Numbered from the stretch's first letter, positions 15,114 through 23,920 are shown. The stretch is 64,000 nucleotides of DNA from Burkholderiaceae bacterium (GCA_030123545.1 CP126124.1:2170001-2234000); one strand, 5' to 3'. Numbers and translations: made by a program. Notes: generated by a model from the letters alone, not told the origin.

Positions 15114-18077
15114 CTAGCCGCGGCAGGCCAGCGTGTCGGCTTCGCCCCCACCCGGCGCCATTGCATGCACCAGCGGCGCCACCGAGCGCAGAAACTGCAC
15201 CGCCATCGCGCTGGTGAAGCTGAAGCGCGCGGCGTAAGGCTCGTGCACGTAGGCGGTGATCGTGCCGAACAGCCGGTCGCCGACGAAGAACACGAAGGTG
15301 GCCGAGCGATTCACGCGGCGCGGGCCGAAGCGCTGGTCGCCGGTGCCGGTCTTGCCGCCCACGGCCTCGGTGAACGCGCCGCTCAGCCGCCGCGCGGTAC
15401 CGCCCGACACCACGTCTTCCAGCGAGCTGCGTACCACCGTCGTGATCTCGCTGGGCAGCAACCGGTCCGGCGGCCCGGCGCGCTGCACGAACCGGGTCTC
15501 GTACGGCGTGCCGGCCGCGAAGTCCAGCTGGCGCACCGAGGTCATCGGTTCGTCGACTCCGTCACTCACGATCAGGCCCATCAAGCGGGCGAGCGCCTGC
15601 GGCCGGTCGCCGCTGGCGCCGACCGCAGTCGCGAGCGAAGGCGTCAGGTTGTCGAACGGGTAGCCGAGACGGCGCCAGTCTTCGCCGATGCGCTGGAACG
15701 CGACGATCTCGAGCTGATGCCGGATCCGATCCGTCTGCGCGGCGAACCGGTTCGGCTTGTACAGCCAGGCATAAACCTCGCGCCGCGCGTCACGTCCCTG
15801 TTCGAGCAGTTGCGCGAACGTGGCCGTCGGCGCGCGACGCATCGCGTTCGCCAGCCACAGCGCCAGCGGATGCACGCGCGCAAGATAGCCGCGATCGTTC
15901 AGCGAATAGTTGCCGATCGCGTACTTGGTGTAGTAGCCGTGCAGGTCGTCATCGGTCAACGTGACATTCTTCAGCCGCTTGCGCATCAGCTCGCCGAACT
16001 GTGCTTCGTCCAGGTCCGGGGCCACGCTGCGCAACACCACCGCGAGGCGCCGCGGCGTCTGCTGGACATGCTCGAACATCGCGTCCAGCACCTGATCCAG
16101 GTTCTTGCCGAGGTACTGGGCGTAGAAGCGCCGCATGAAGGTGCTGCTCTCCTGGTCGACGAAGCGGTCCAGATAGAGCCGGCGCTCGGGCGACTTCGGG
16201 TCGGCGATCCACTGGTCGACGCTCGGTTCGAACTGGTGGACCTCGTAGCGAACGATGTCGCGCATCAGCCGCACGAACACGAGGTTGACCGAGTGCTGGA
16301 ATCCGACGCGCACGGTGAAGACCTGCGAGTTCTCGGAAGGCTCGAAGTTGCTGAAGCTCTGCAGCCCGCCGCCGGTCGCGAACGCCTCGCCCGGATCGCC
16401 CGAATACTTGCGCTCCATCGCGGCCTGGAGCATCGCGAGCAGCGTCGCGCCCGGATTCTTGCTCAGGTAATCGGCCGCCCAGCGACTGATCGCGTCCTGC
16501 GGAGACAGTGGCAGCCGGCGCAGTTCGGCCGGGGTCAGGCTGATCATCCGGTCGCGCAGCGCGGTGATGATCTCCAGGTAGGTCACCACGGTACGCAGTT
16601 TCGCGGTCGAGCCAAGGTTCAGCCGCGCGCCGTTGTTGATGTCGAACGGCTGGTCGACGCTGTCGGCCTGCACGCGCAGCAGGCTCGCGCCATGCCGCTG
16701 CTCGTACAGCACCATGCTGAACGTCAGGCGCCCCGGATCGTCCCCCGGCTGCAGCATGTCTTTTCCGTACAGTCCGGCGGCACGGGCGCCGTCGGGAGTG
16801 AGCACCTTCTGCAGTGCGTCGGTGATCGCCTGCTGCGCCGCGTGGTCTATCGAGCTGCGCGCGGAGAGGTCCAGCCGATCCAGGTGGTACAGCGTGTCGA
16901 CGCCAAGCATCGACGCCAGCGCAGTGCGCACGCCGTTGACCGCCTTGCGTTCGACGAACGACTCGGTGGCGCGCGGTGCGGCGGCACGCGACTGCTGCAG
17001 ACGGACCGCCAGCGCCGCGTCGCGTTGAGCCGATGAGATGGCCCCGGCGCGCGCCAGCAGGTGCAGGTAGCGGTCGGTGAGCCGGTCGAGTGCCGCCGTG
17101 TTCTGCAGCAGGTAGTACGAAGGCCGCCGCTGCGCGATCATCAGCGAAAGCGCCTCCTTGAACACCCGCGCCTGGGGTTCGGTGATCGCGGCGTCTTGCG
17201 CCATGCGAAGCAGCCGGTTCGCATCGTCGAAGTCCTGGCCGTACCAGGTCCACAGGCCGTCGCCGATGCCCTGCACCTCGCCGTGATCGACGTTGCCCGA
17301 CAGCGGCACGGTGTTCACGTACTCGAGCACGATGTGCTCGCGCCAGGGCAGCGTGTCCTCGCCGCCGAGATACGCGCGCACCGACGCGCTGGCCATCTGG
17401 CGCAGCTTCTCCGACGGCGATTCGGTCTGGCCGCCGGGCGAATGGCGGTACTTCTCGATCTGCGTGGCCAGCGTGCTGCCGCCCGGCGTCGGCCGGTTGC
17501 GCGACACCAGGTGCAGCACCTGGTCCAGGTTGGCGCGCGCGAAGCGGCGCCAATCGACGGCCGGATTGCGCTGCGGGTATTCCGGGTTCAGCAGGTCGTG
17601 GTTCTCGATGAACAGCAGGCTGCGTACCAGCACCGGCGGCACCGCCGCGAAGTCCGGATACACGCGGCGCGGATAGCGCCGTACGTAGAGCGGATTGCCA
17701 TTGCAGTCCTGCAGATCGAGCCCGGCCTGCATCTTCTCGACGTACGGGGTGAACAGCCCGTCGTCGACCAGTTCACGCATCTTCGGCGACATGCGCGCCT
17801 GCGCGTCGATCGCGTAGCCGCGCTGCTCCAGGCGCCGGGTGAACTCGGGCAGCTGCGCATAGCCGAGGCGCTCGTCGTACGGACCATGTGTCGGAAAGCG
17901 GATCGAATCGCTTGCGCCCGGGCGCACCATATAGCGCAGCTGCCGGTCGAGCCGCGCCAGGTAATGCGCCTGCCAGCGCGAAGTGCGAATTTCGTTCGAC
18001 ACCAGAACGTAGGCAACGTACGCGAGCGCGATGCACGCGAGCAGCACAACATACTTGACCCAGCCGCGGCGCGACAC
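15114..18077 (-). CDS. Large bifunctional class A penicillin-binding protein-like glycosyltransferase/transpeptidase
   Basis: 987 aa, one N-terminal membrane helix (VVLLACIALAYVAYVLV), the rest periplasmic. The GT51 domain shows FIENHDLLNP, replacing the usual EDRRFY-H but keeping the first Glu, then TPGGSTLATQIEKYRHS. The transpeptidase domain shows the serine motif LGSTAKLR, an SVN motif (QHSVNLVF) and KTGTGD near the C-terminus, so all three penicillin-binding motifs are intact. The central part is longer than in PBP1a. It is the last gene of a three-gene minus-strand run with a thioesterase-acetyltransferase and an esterase. Probably an accessory cell-wall synthase. Confidence 0.85.
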   Translation of the reverse strand: MSRRGWVKYVVLLACIALAYVAYVLVSNEIRTSRWQAHYLARLDRQLRYMVRPGASDSIRFPTHGPYDERLGYAQLPEFTRRLEQRGYAIDAQARMSPKMRELVDDGLFTPYVEKMQAGLDLQDCNGNPLYVRRYPRRVYPDFAAVPPVLVRSLLFIENHDLLNPEYPQRNPAVDWRRFARANLDQVLHLVSRNRPTPGGSTLATQIEKYRHSPGGQTESPSEKLRQMASASVRAYLGGEDTLPWREHIVLEYVNTVPLSGNVDHGEVQGIGDGLWTWYGQDFDDANRLLRMAQDAAITEPQARVFKEALSLMIAQRRPSYYLLQNTAALDRLTDRYLHLLARAGAISSAQRDAALAVRLQQSRAAAPRATESFVERKAVNGVRTALASMLGVDTLYHLDRLDLSARSSIDHAAQQAITDALQKVLTPDGARAAGLYGKDMLQPGDDPGRLTFSMVLYEQRHGASLLRVQADSVDQPFDINNGARLNLGSTAKLRTVVTYLEIITALRDRMISLTPAELRRLPLSPQDAISRWAADYLSKNPGATLLAMLQAAMERKYSGDPGEAFATGGGLQSFSNFEPSENSQVFTVRVGFQHSVNLVFVRLMRDIVRYEVHQFEPSVDQWIADPKSPERRLYLDRFVDQESSTFMRRFYAQYLGKNLDQVLDAMFEHVQQTPRRLAVVLRSVAPDLDEAQFGELMRKRLKNVTLTDDDLHGYYTKYAIGNYSLNDRGYLARVHPLALWLANAMRRAPTATFAQLLEQGRDARREVYAWLYKPNRFAAQTDRIRHQLEIVAFQRIGEDWRRLGYPFDNLTPSLATAVGASGDRPQALARLMGLIVSDGVDEPMTSVRQLDFAAGTPYETRFVQRAGPPDRLLPSEITTVVRSSLEDVVSGGTARRLSGAFTEAVGGKTGTGDQRFGPRRVNRSATFVFFVGDRLFGTITAYVHEPYAARFSFTSAMAVQFLRSVAPLVHAMAPGGGEADTLACRG

Positions 18078-18104
18078 TTCGACCCCTCCCCTGCTGTTGC
18101 GGCG

Positions 18105-18962
18105 TCAAAGCGCCTTGTGCATTTCGATATGCGCGATGCCGGCTTCATCGAACGGCTTACCCTGCGTGCGGTAGCCGCTTCGGGCGTAGAAGCCCTGCGC
18201 GCTGCATTGTGCATGCAGCAGCAATTCCCGTTCGCCGCGCTGGTGCGCGGCCTGCTCCAGCGCGTCTAGCACGCGATCCCCGAAACCGGTGCCGCGCAGC
18301 GTGCGCTCGACCGCCATGCGCCCGATGCGGCCGATGCCCGGTGCCTGTGCGATCAACCGCCCGGTGGCCAGCGGCTGCCCGAGACGGTTGTAGGCCACCG
18401 CGTGCAGCGCATTGCCATCGGCGTCGTCCCATTCGATCTCTGCCGGAATGCGCTGCTCCTGCACGAAGACCTCCGTGCGTACGCGCTGCGCGTCAGCGCC
18501 GAGCGTGTCCCAGTCGCCGACGCGCACGGTCAGCATGTCTTCGCCGGCTTCGTAGCCGGTCAGGATTTCGCGCAGTAGCAAAGGCACCGGCCTCGATGTC
18601 TGCGTGGCCGGATCGGCAAACACGTAGACCAGTTCGCTGCCGATCAGCAGATCGCCTGCTCGAAAGATCGCGCCCTCGAACAGCATCGACGAATTGCCGA
18701 TGCGCCCGCAGCGCAGACCGATGTCGAGCTGATCCTCGATGCGCGCCGATGCATGGAACTCCACCGTCGCCTTGCGCACGTACAGATCGCCATCGAAGTG
18801 CTGCATCGTCGCCTCGTAAGGCAACGCCAGCGCCCGCCAGTAATCGGCGATCGCGGTGTCGAAATACATCAGGTAATGAGCGTTGAAGACGATCTTCTGC
18901 ATGTCGACCTCGGCCCAGCGTACGCGCAGCCGATGGTGAAAGCGGAAATCCTGGGGTTTCAT
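18105..18962 (-). CDS. Fusion of hotdog acyl-CoA thioesterase and GNAT acetyltransferase
   Basis: 285 aa. Residues 8-140 are a YbgC/FadM-type hotdog thioesterase: VRWAEVDMQKIVFNAHYLMYFD with the active-site aspartate. Residues about 145-285 are a GNAT domain with VFVQEQRIP, the acetyl-CoA loop RGTGFGDRVL and a C-terminal GFYARSGYRTQGKPFDEAG (ElaA-like). The start at 18962 (MKPQDFRFHH) fits the thioesterase N-terminus; the open frame further upstream is not conserved in character. It lies between an esterase (22 bases) and the penicillin-binding protein (27 bases), so it is probably cotranscribed. Substrate unknown. Confidence 0.88.
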   Translation of the reverse strand: MKPQDFRFHHRLRVRWAEVDMQKIVFNAHYLMYFDTAIADYWRALALPYEATMQHFDGDLYVRKATVEFHASARIEDQLDIGLRCGRIGNSSMLFEGAIFRAGDLLIGSELVYVFADPATQTSRPVPLLLREILTGYEAGEDMLTVRVGDWDTLGADAQRVRTEVFVQEQRIPAEIEWDDADGNALHAVAYNRLGQPLATGRLIAQAPGIGRIGRMAVERTLRGTGFGDRVLDALEQAAHQRGERELLLHAQCSAQGFYARSGYRTQGKPFDEAGIAHIEMHKAL

Positions 18963-18984
18963 GCGGGGTCGTGGGTCGGGAAGG

Positions 18985-19989
18985 TCAGAGGGAAAAGGCT
19001 TTGCGCAGCGCGGCGGCGGCGTCCGAGTGGGCTTGTCGCGCAGTGGAGACTGCGCGCCCCATCTTAATGAATTCATGGGTCATGCCGCGATAGATCTCCA
19101 GGTCGGTCTGGACGCCGGCCGCGCGCAGCCGATCGGCGTAGAGCAGACCTTCGTCGACCAGCGGATCGCATTCGGCCAGGCCGAACCAGGCCGGAGCGAC
19201 CCCGTCCACGTCCGGCGCATCGAGCGGCGCGAAGCGCCAGTCGTCGCGGTCCGCGGGCGAGCGCAGGTACAGGCTGAAGAACCATTGGATTTGTTCTGCG
19301 TCGAGCAGAAAGCCGCTGCCGAAGCGCCTGTGCGACGGCGTGTCCTGGTGCGCGCTGCAGCCCGGATAGAACAGCAGTTGCAACGCCAGCGGAAGATTTG
19401 CGTCACGTGCCAGCAGCGCGCAGACCGCGGCCAGCGTGCCGCCAGCGCTGTCGCCGCCGACCGCGATGCGCGCGCCGTCCAGACCGAGCACGGTGCCATT
19501 CGCGGCAAGCCAGATGGTCGCGTCCCAGGCATCGTCGGCCGCGGTCGGGAACCGGTGTTCCGGCGCAAGGCGGTAGTCGACGGAGATCACCGCGCAACCC
19601 GCCAGTTCGGCCAGCCTGCGGCACAGCACGTCGTGCGTCTCGATGCTGCCGATCGTGAACCCGCCGCCGTGGAAATACAGCAGCACCGGCAACCGTTCGA
19701 GCGACGGCGCGATCAGCCGCGCCGGGATCGCGTAGCCGTCCCGCGCCGGAATCGATAGCTCCTGCACGCGGCTCAGCACCGGCTTGGGTATTTCGAGCAT
19801 GTCGGCGCCGGCGGCATAGGCGGCGCGTGCCTGCGCGGGCTCCAGTTGGAGCAACGGCGTGCGCCGAGCGCGCTCGATGTGCGCCAGCACGCGGCGCATC
19901 GCGGGATCGAGCAGCTGGTGCGGGTCCGAGAGCGGGTCGTGCGCCGCCGCTGCGGCGGGCTTCAGCATCTCGGCAGGATCGGTTTGCAT
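18985..19989 (-). CDS. Hormone-sensitive-lipase-family esterase (alpha/beta hydrolase)
   Basis: 334 aa. The oxyanion motif HGGGF (about residue 112), the nucleophile elbow GDSAGG, the acid in CDPLVDEG and the histidine in THEFIKMG are all in order, so it should be an active short-acyl carboxylesterase. The methionine at 19989 (MQTDPAEMLKP) or 19968 may start it; neither has a strong ribosome site. First gene of the run with the thioesterase fusion and penicillin-binding protein. The open frame continues upstream only as antisense to the anti-sigma gene. Confidence 0.88.
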   Translation of the reverse strand: MQTDPAEMLKPAAAAAHDPLSDPHQLLDPAMRRVLAHIERARRTPLLQLEPAQARAAYAAGADMLEIPKPVLSRVQELSIPARDGYAIPARLIAPSLERLPVLLYFHGGGFTIGSIETHDVLCRRLAELAGCAVISVDYRLAPEHRFPTAADDAWDATIWLAANGTVLGLDGARIAVGGDSAGGTLAAVCALLARDANLPLALQLLFYPGCSAHQDTPSHRRFGSGFLLDAEQIQWFFSLYLRSPADRDDWRFAPLDAPDVDGVAPAWFGLAECDPLVDEGLLYADRLRAAGVQTDLEIYRGMTHEFIKMGRAVSTARQAHSDAAAALRKAFSL

Positions 19990-20117
19990 GCGGTCGTCGC
20001 GACCGTCGGTGACGGCGCAGACCGGATCGTACAACGCTGCCGGACCCTCGCCTGCTTCGGTTTCGTGACCCGAGCACGGTTCGCGTCTGGTGCACCCCAA
20101 CCGCCGAGCCGGGCGCA

Positions 20118-20924
20118 TCAAGACGAAGCGGATCGCAAATCCTGCACGAAGCGTTGCAGTACTGCTGCCTGGGCATCGGTGATCGCCCAGTAGCGCATGC
20201 CACCGGCCGTCCAGGTCGCGAGCGAATAGCCGTCGTTCGACCGCGTCTGCGGCGCCGCCGTGCCGCCTGTCGTGGGAAACAGGTACAGGTCGATCGGGTG
20301 TCCGCCGGCATGGTAGGTCAGCACCGCGACGCGGCGCGCACCGACGTAGTCGACGCGACCGCCGACCAGCGGGAACCCTAGCGATGCGAGGTCCACGACC
20401 GGCGGCGCATAGTCCAGCCTGCCGTTGAACCAGGGTTTGACCGTGTGCTCGTCGGTCGAGATCACGTCGATCGGATGCCCGGACAGCAGCGCGCGTACGT
20501 GACTCGCGACGATCTGCTGCGCGAGCAGGCCCTGTGCCGTCGGCCGCTGCAGCCACAGCACCGCCGCCAGCACCAGCGCGCAGGCGGCGATCATCCCCAT
20601 TGCGAGGTTCGCGACGTTCGCGGGGCTCGCCCACGCCCGCACCCCCCGCCCCACCGTTCGCCCGCCAGGCTGCGCAGGCCGCGGCGACGCTGCCGCGGCG
20701 CCCTGCGGCAGGCCGGCCAGCACGCGCCGGCGCAGCGCATCGGGCGCACGGTGGTATGGGGCCTGCGCGCGCAGCGCATGGCCCAGGTCGCGGATCGCGT
20801 CCAGTTCGGCCCGGCATGTCGCGCAGTCCTGCAGATGGTGGTTCAGGCGCGCCGCCTCGCCCAGGCCGAGCGCGTTGTCGGCATAGGCGTCCAGCAGGTC
20901 GCGGGCCTCGTCGCAGTCCATCAT
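20118..20924 (-). CDS. Anti-sigma factor with zinc-finger (HC2) domain, membrane-anchored
   Basis: 268 aa. The cytoplasmic N-terminus has the zinc-binding anti-sigma pattern: Cys in MMDCDEA, then HHLQDCATC, the H-x3-C-x2-C arrangement. One membrane helix (residues about 105-127, MGMIAACALVLAAVLWL) is followed by a periplasmic domain ending near TDAQAAVLQRF. Its start overlaps the ECF sigma stop (ATGATGG), the classic coupling that balances sigma and anti-sigma. The periplasmic part probably senses the stress. Confidence 0.92.
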   Translation of the reverse strand: MMDCDEARDLLDAYADNALGLGEAARLNHHLQDCATCRAELDAIRDLGHALRAQAPYHRAPDALRRRVLAGLPQGAAAASPRPAQPGGRTVGRGVRAWASPANVANLAMGMIAACALVLAAVLWLQRPTAQGLLAQQIVASHVRALLSGHPIDVISTDEHTVKPWFNGRLDYAPPVVDLASLGFPLVGGRVDYVGARRVAVLTYHAGGHPIDLYLFPTTGGTAAPQTRSNDGYSLATWTAGGMRYWAITDAQAAVLQRFVQDLRSASS

Positions 20925-21544
20925 TCGCTCCCCCGGCGGCCGGCACGCGCGGCACCGATGTCCGCGCCCTGCGCCGCGCCGGTAGCCGTGCCTGACGCGA
21001 TGCCTGGACGCTGTTGCCGATCGCGCAACGCGGCCGCCAGCAGGCGGCGGCCGCGCGACAGCCGCGACATGACGGTGCCGACCGGAATGCCGGCCACCGC
21101 CGCGATGTCGCCGTAGCTCATGTCCTCCAGCTCGCGCAGCACCAGCACCTCGCGATACGGCACCGGCAGATCGGCCAGCGCGCGATGGACCTGCTCGGCG
21201 TCCTGGCGCTGCATCGCGAGCGTCTCCGGATCGCTGCGCGCGCCGTCGTTCCAGCCGGCCAGCGGTCCGGCGTCGTCCATCGCGTCGTCGAACGGGACCA
21301 GGGCCGCATCCGGGCGGCGGTTCCATTCGGAATACCAGGTGTTGCGCACGATCGCCAGCAGCCAGGCGCGCGCGTTGCCGCCGCGAAAGCCGTCGAAGAA
21401 CCGGAACGCCCGCAAAAACGACTCCTGCACCACGTCGTCGGCCTCGCTCGCGCTGCCGCTGAGCCAGCGCGCGAGGTTGTACGCCGCGTCCAGATGCGGC
21501 AGCGCCACTTCCTCGAAACGCCGAGACCTTTCGCCGTCGGTCAT
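20921..21544 (-). CDS. ECF (sigma-70 family) RNA polymerase sigma factor
   Basis: 207 aa. Region 2 has HLDAAYNLARWLSG, EADDVVQESFLRAF and RAWLLAIVRNTWY. Region 4 has LPVPYREVLVLRELEDMSYGDIA and the helix-turn-helix IPVGTVMSRLSRGRR. The start is taken at the ATG at 21544 (MTDGER): a bipartite ECF-type promoter at 21566-21594 would start the transcript near 21560, leaving a short leader. An in-frame GTG at 21553 is the alternative. Translationally coupled to its anti-sigma. The tail is Ala/Gly-rich and variable. Confidence 0.93.
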   Translation of the reverse strand: MTDGERSRRFEEVALPHLDAAYNLARWLSGSASEADDVVQESFLRAFRFFDGFRGGNARAWLLAIVRNTWYSEWNRRPDAALVPFDDAMDDAGPLAGWNDGARSDPETLAMQRQDAEQVHRALADLPVPYREVLVLRELEDMSYGDIAAVAGIPVGTVMSRLSRGRRLLAAALRDRQQRPGIASGTATGAAQGADIGAARAGRRGSE

Positions 21545-21565
21545 TGAGCACACGACATGAAGGTG

Positions 21566-21594
21566 ATGACTGCCACCGCGGCCGGGTTATTCCC
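21566..21594 (-). promoter_or_regulatory. ECF-type promoter of the sigma/anti-sigma operon
   Basis: On the minus strand GGGAATA (21588-21594), 17 bases, then GTCAT (21566-21570). The same two boxes with identical spacing, and a shared GGCCGCGG inside the spacer, occur on the plus strand in front of the divergent operon. This fits autoregulation by the sigma factor. Confidence 0.7.
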
Positions 21595-21660
21595 GTTCAC
21601 GTGGCGCCGTGCCGCAGTTTAGTCGTCGCGCGCGCGGTCTCGCTGCGGTCCTGCCGCGCC

Positions 21661-21689
21661 GGGAATATTCGGGCCGCGGCGCCGGTCAT
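21661..21689 (+). promoter_or_regulatory. ECF-type promoter of the metallophosphoesterase-cupredoxin operon
   Basis: GGGAATA (21661-21667), 17 bases, GTCAT (21685-21689); spacer includes GGCCGCGG as in the divergent copy. Predicted leader of about 53 bases to the ATG at 21748. Confidence 0.7.
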
Positions 21690-21747
21690 GCATCGCCAGG
21701 AGCGCGCCGGTCGGCGCCTCCGGCATGGCTTTCCACAGGAGCAGACG

Positions 21748-22698
21748 ATGAGCAACGACAACGCCGCGAACGACGTCCCGGGTCGGCGCCGGATTCTCAA
21801 GTGCATGGCAGCCGCCGGAGCCGGCACGCTCTGGCTGATGAACGGCGGCGTCTTGAAAGCGTACGCGATGGGCGACGAGGCGAGCGCAGCGCAAGCCGCG
21901 GCCGACGCCAGCTTCAGCTTCGTGCAGGTCAGCGACTCGCACATCGGCTTCAAGCACGAGCCGAACATGGATGTCGCGGGCACGCTGGCCGCCGCGCTGG
22001 CGCGGATCAGCGCGCGACCGACGCCGCCGGACTTCGTCGTGCACACCGGCGACCTGACCCATCTCTCGCGCCCGGACGAGTTCGACACCGTCGCCCAGCT
22101 GATGCAAGGCGTGAAGACCCAGCGCGTGCTGTTCATCCCCGGCGAGCACGACGTGATCGGCGACAACGGCGCCGCGTTCTTCCAGCGCTTCGGCCAGAAG
22201 CAGAATGCCGGCGGCTGGTACAGCTTCGACTACGGCGGCGCGCATTTCGTCGCGCTGATCAACGTGCTGAACCTGAAGTCGAACGGCCTCGGCTACCTCG
22301 GCGAGGACCAGCTCGCCTGGCTGAAAAAGGATCTGGCCGGGCGCTCCGCCGAAACGCCGATCGTGGTGTTCGGGCACATGCCGCTGTGGCCGCTGTACGC
22401 CGCCTGGGGCTGGGGCACCGAGGACAGCGGCGAAGCGATGACCTATCTGAAGCGGTTCGGCTCGGTCACCGTGCTGAACGGTCACATCCACCAGATCCAG
22501 CAAAAAGTCGAGGGCACGGTCACGTTCCACACCGCGCGCTCGACCGCGTACCCGCAGCCCGCGCCGGGCGTCGGCACCGGTCCCGGCCCGCTGAAGGATC
22601 TGGGAACCCGGCAATTGAAGGCCTACCTCGGCATCCGCGACGTGCAGCATGTGCAGGGACAGGATGCGGTGACCGTCGCCGACGAGGTGCTCGCATGA
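21748..22698 (+). CDS. Tat-exported metallophosphoesterase
   Basis: 316 aa calcineurin-like phosphoesterase. The N-terminus RRRILKCMAAAGAGTLW is a Tat-type signal, so it should be exported folded. Metal sites in order: SDSHIG, HTGDLTH, PGEHD (usually GNHD; here Glu replaces Asn), VFGHMPL and NGHIHQ. The changed third motif could alter metal or substrate preference. The start at 21748 has an AGGAG ribosome site. It overlaps the cupredoxin gene by an ATGA and lies behind an ECF-type promoter matching that of the divergent sigma operon, so it is probably a member of that stress regulon. Confidence 0.9.
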   Translation: MSNDNAANDVPGRRRILKCMAAAGAGTLWLMNGGVLKAYAMGDEASAAQAAADASFSFVQVSDSHIGFKHEPNMDVAGTLAAALARISARPTPPDFVVHTGDLTHLSRPDEFDTVAQLMQGVKTQRVLFIPGEHDVIGDNGAAFFQRFGQKQNAGGWYSFDYGGAHFVALINVLNLKSNGLGYLGEDQLAWLKKDLAGRSAETPIVVFGHMPLWPLYAAWGWGTEDSGEAMTYLKRFGSVTVLNGHIHQIQQKVEGTVTFHTARSTAYPQPAPGVGTGPGPLKDLGTRQLKAYLGIRDVQHVQGQDAVTVADEVLA

Positions 22699-23114
22699 AT
22701 GCGCGGCACCGCACCGTGGCCCTCCCCCGTCCCCTTTCCCGCCGCAGGTTGATGCACGAGACGCTGGCTGCCGCGCTGCTGGCCTCGGGCGCGCTCGCGG
22801 CGCGGGCCGGGCCGTCCTATGGCGGCGCGGCGAAACCCGAAGCGGTCGCCGCGACCGATCCGCAGACCAAAGCGGTCGACATCAAAAATTTCGCGTTCGT
22901 TCCGGCGACACTGACTGTCGCGGTCGGCACCCGCGTGGTCTGGACGAATCGCGACGACGAAGCGCATCTGGTCGCCAGCAGCGATGGCGCGTTCAAGGCG
23001 TCGCCGGCGATGGACACCGACGACAGTTTCGCGTTTGTTTTCGACAAGCCCGGAACCTACGCGTATTTCTGTGCGATCCACCCGATGATGCGCGGCACGA
23101 TCGTCGTCAGGTGA
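22695..23114 (+). CDS. Exported cupredoxin (plastocyanin/azurin-like blue copper protein)
   Basis: 139 aa. The N-terminus SRRRLMHETLAAALLASGALAARA is a signal peptide with a Tat-like twin Arg, followed by a single cupredoxin domain. Type 1 copper ligands are visible: His in DEAHLVAS and the Cys-His-Met cluster in YFCAIHPMM. FAFVPATLTVAVGTRVVWTN is the usual strand pair. It probably carries electrons or buffers copper in the periplasm. Start codon overlaps the phosphoesterase stop (ATGA), so the two are made together under the ECF-type promoter. Confidence 0.92.
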   Translation: MNARHRTVALPRPLSRRRLMHETLAAALLASGALAARAGPSYGGAAKPEAVAATDPQTKAVDIKNFAFVPATLTVAVGTRVVWTNRDDEAHLVASSDGAFKASPAMDTDDSFAFVFDKPGTYAYFCAIHPMMRGTIVVR

Positions 23115-23130
23115 CGCGCCGGCGGTCCTG

Positions 23131-23156
23131 GGCGCGGCCTGCGTGGCGGCCGCGCC
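23131..23156. terminator. Hairpin between converging genes
   Basis: GGCGCGGCC (23131-23139), 8-base loop, GGCCGCGCC (23148-23156). A strong stem without a clear T-tract, placed between the cupredoxin stop and the convergent LapA-like gene; it may serve both directions. Confidence 0.4.
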
Positions 23157-23170
23157 GGGCCGCTCGGCGC

Positions 23171-23665
23171 TCAGTGGCTGTCCGCCGTGCGCGCGCCGGC
23201 GCTGCGCGCGTGGTCGTCGAGCTGGCCGAGCATCGCGGCCAGCGAATTCGACTGTTCGTCGATGCGCTGCAGCATGGTCTTCTGCAGGTCGTCGATGCGG
23301 GCCTGCATCTGCTGCGCGCCTTCGCTGCGCTCGCGCGACAACCGCACCAGTTCCTCGGCGACGAAGGTCTTCAGTTCGCTGTAGCGCGACGCCTCGGCCC
23401 GCTCGGCAAGATCGCGCTGCGCCGCGAGTTCCTTGGCATGGCGGCGGCTTTCCATCAGCAGCTTCGCCTGGCCGTAGCCGACGATCACCAGCAGCAACAC
23501 CGCCAGCACCACCAGCAGCCCGAGCAGCACCAGGCCCAGCGGCGCCTTCACGGTGCCGAACATCAGCGACAGCTCGGCCGGCTGCATCACCAGCCCCCAG
23601 TTCAGCCCGACGAACGCGACGATCACGATCGCCAGAAGCAATACCAGCAAGGTACGGATCGACAT
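23171..23665 (-). CDS. LapA-domain-like membrane protein with coiled-coil tail
   Basis: 164 aa. Two membrane helices (residues 3-22 and about 42-64; VKAPLGLVLLGLLVVLAVLLLVIV) joined by a loop FVGLNWGLVMQPAELSLMFG match the DUF1049/LapA layout. They are followed by a charged helical tail of about 95 residues with heptad character. The start at 23665 has an AGGAG ribosome site. Function of the family is unclear; the E. coli relative works in LPS assembly control, but this tail is longer. Confidence 0.75.
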   Translation of the reverse strand: MSIRTLLVLLLAIVIVAFVGLNWGLVMQPAELSLMFGTVKAPLGLVLLGLLVVLAVLLLVIVGYGQAKLLMESRRHAKELAAQRDLAERAEASRYSELKTFVAEELVRLSRERSEGAQQMQARIDDLQKTMLQRIDEQSNSLAAMLGQLDDHARSAGARTADSH

Positions 23666-23816
23666 CAACGACTCCTGCGATGTTCCAGGCATGAATCAGT
23701 ATACGGGTCGGCGGGCAGGGCCCGGCGCGCGAGTTCCGCGAGCCGATTCCGCGCGGGCGGTGGATCAATTTCAATGAAGAAATGGGCCGCAAGCCTAGGA
23801 AGGGTCTTCGCATAAA

Positions 23817-23833
23817 GCTATATTTTCGATAGC
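23817..23833. repeat. GCTAT-N7-ATAGC dispersed motif copy (intergenic)
   Basis: GCTATATTTTCGATAGC in the spacer between the LapA-like gene and the histidine kinase. Confidence 0.6.
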
Positions 23834-23920
23834 AACCGCAAAGGCCTGGTTTCGCGGACGTCGGCTTCGGCAGCAATCGCGCGGCGGCCTTCTCCGGCGG
23901 CAGCCGCGCTCCGGTCTGGC

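Noticed and set aside
15165..17036. 623-codon plus-strand frame
   Set aside because: It is antisense to the penicillin-binding protein gene; the product is Arg/His-rich without family motifs, as expected of a mirror frame in high-GC DNA.
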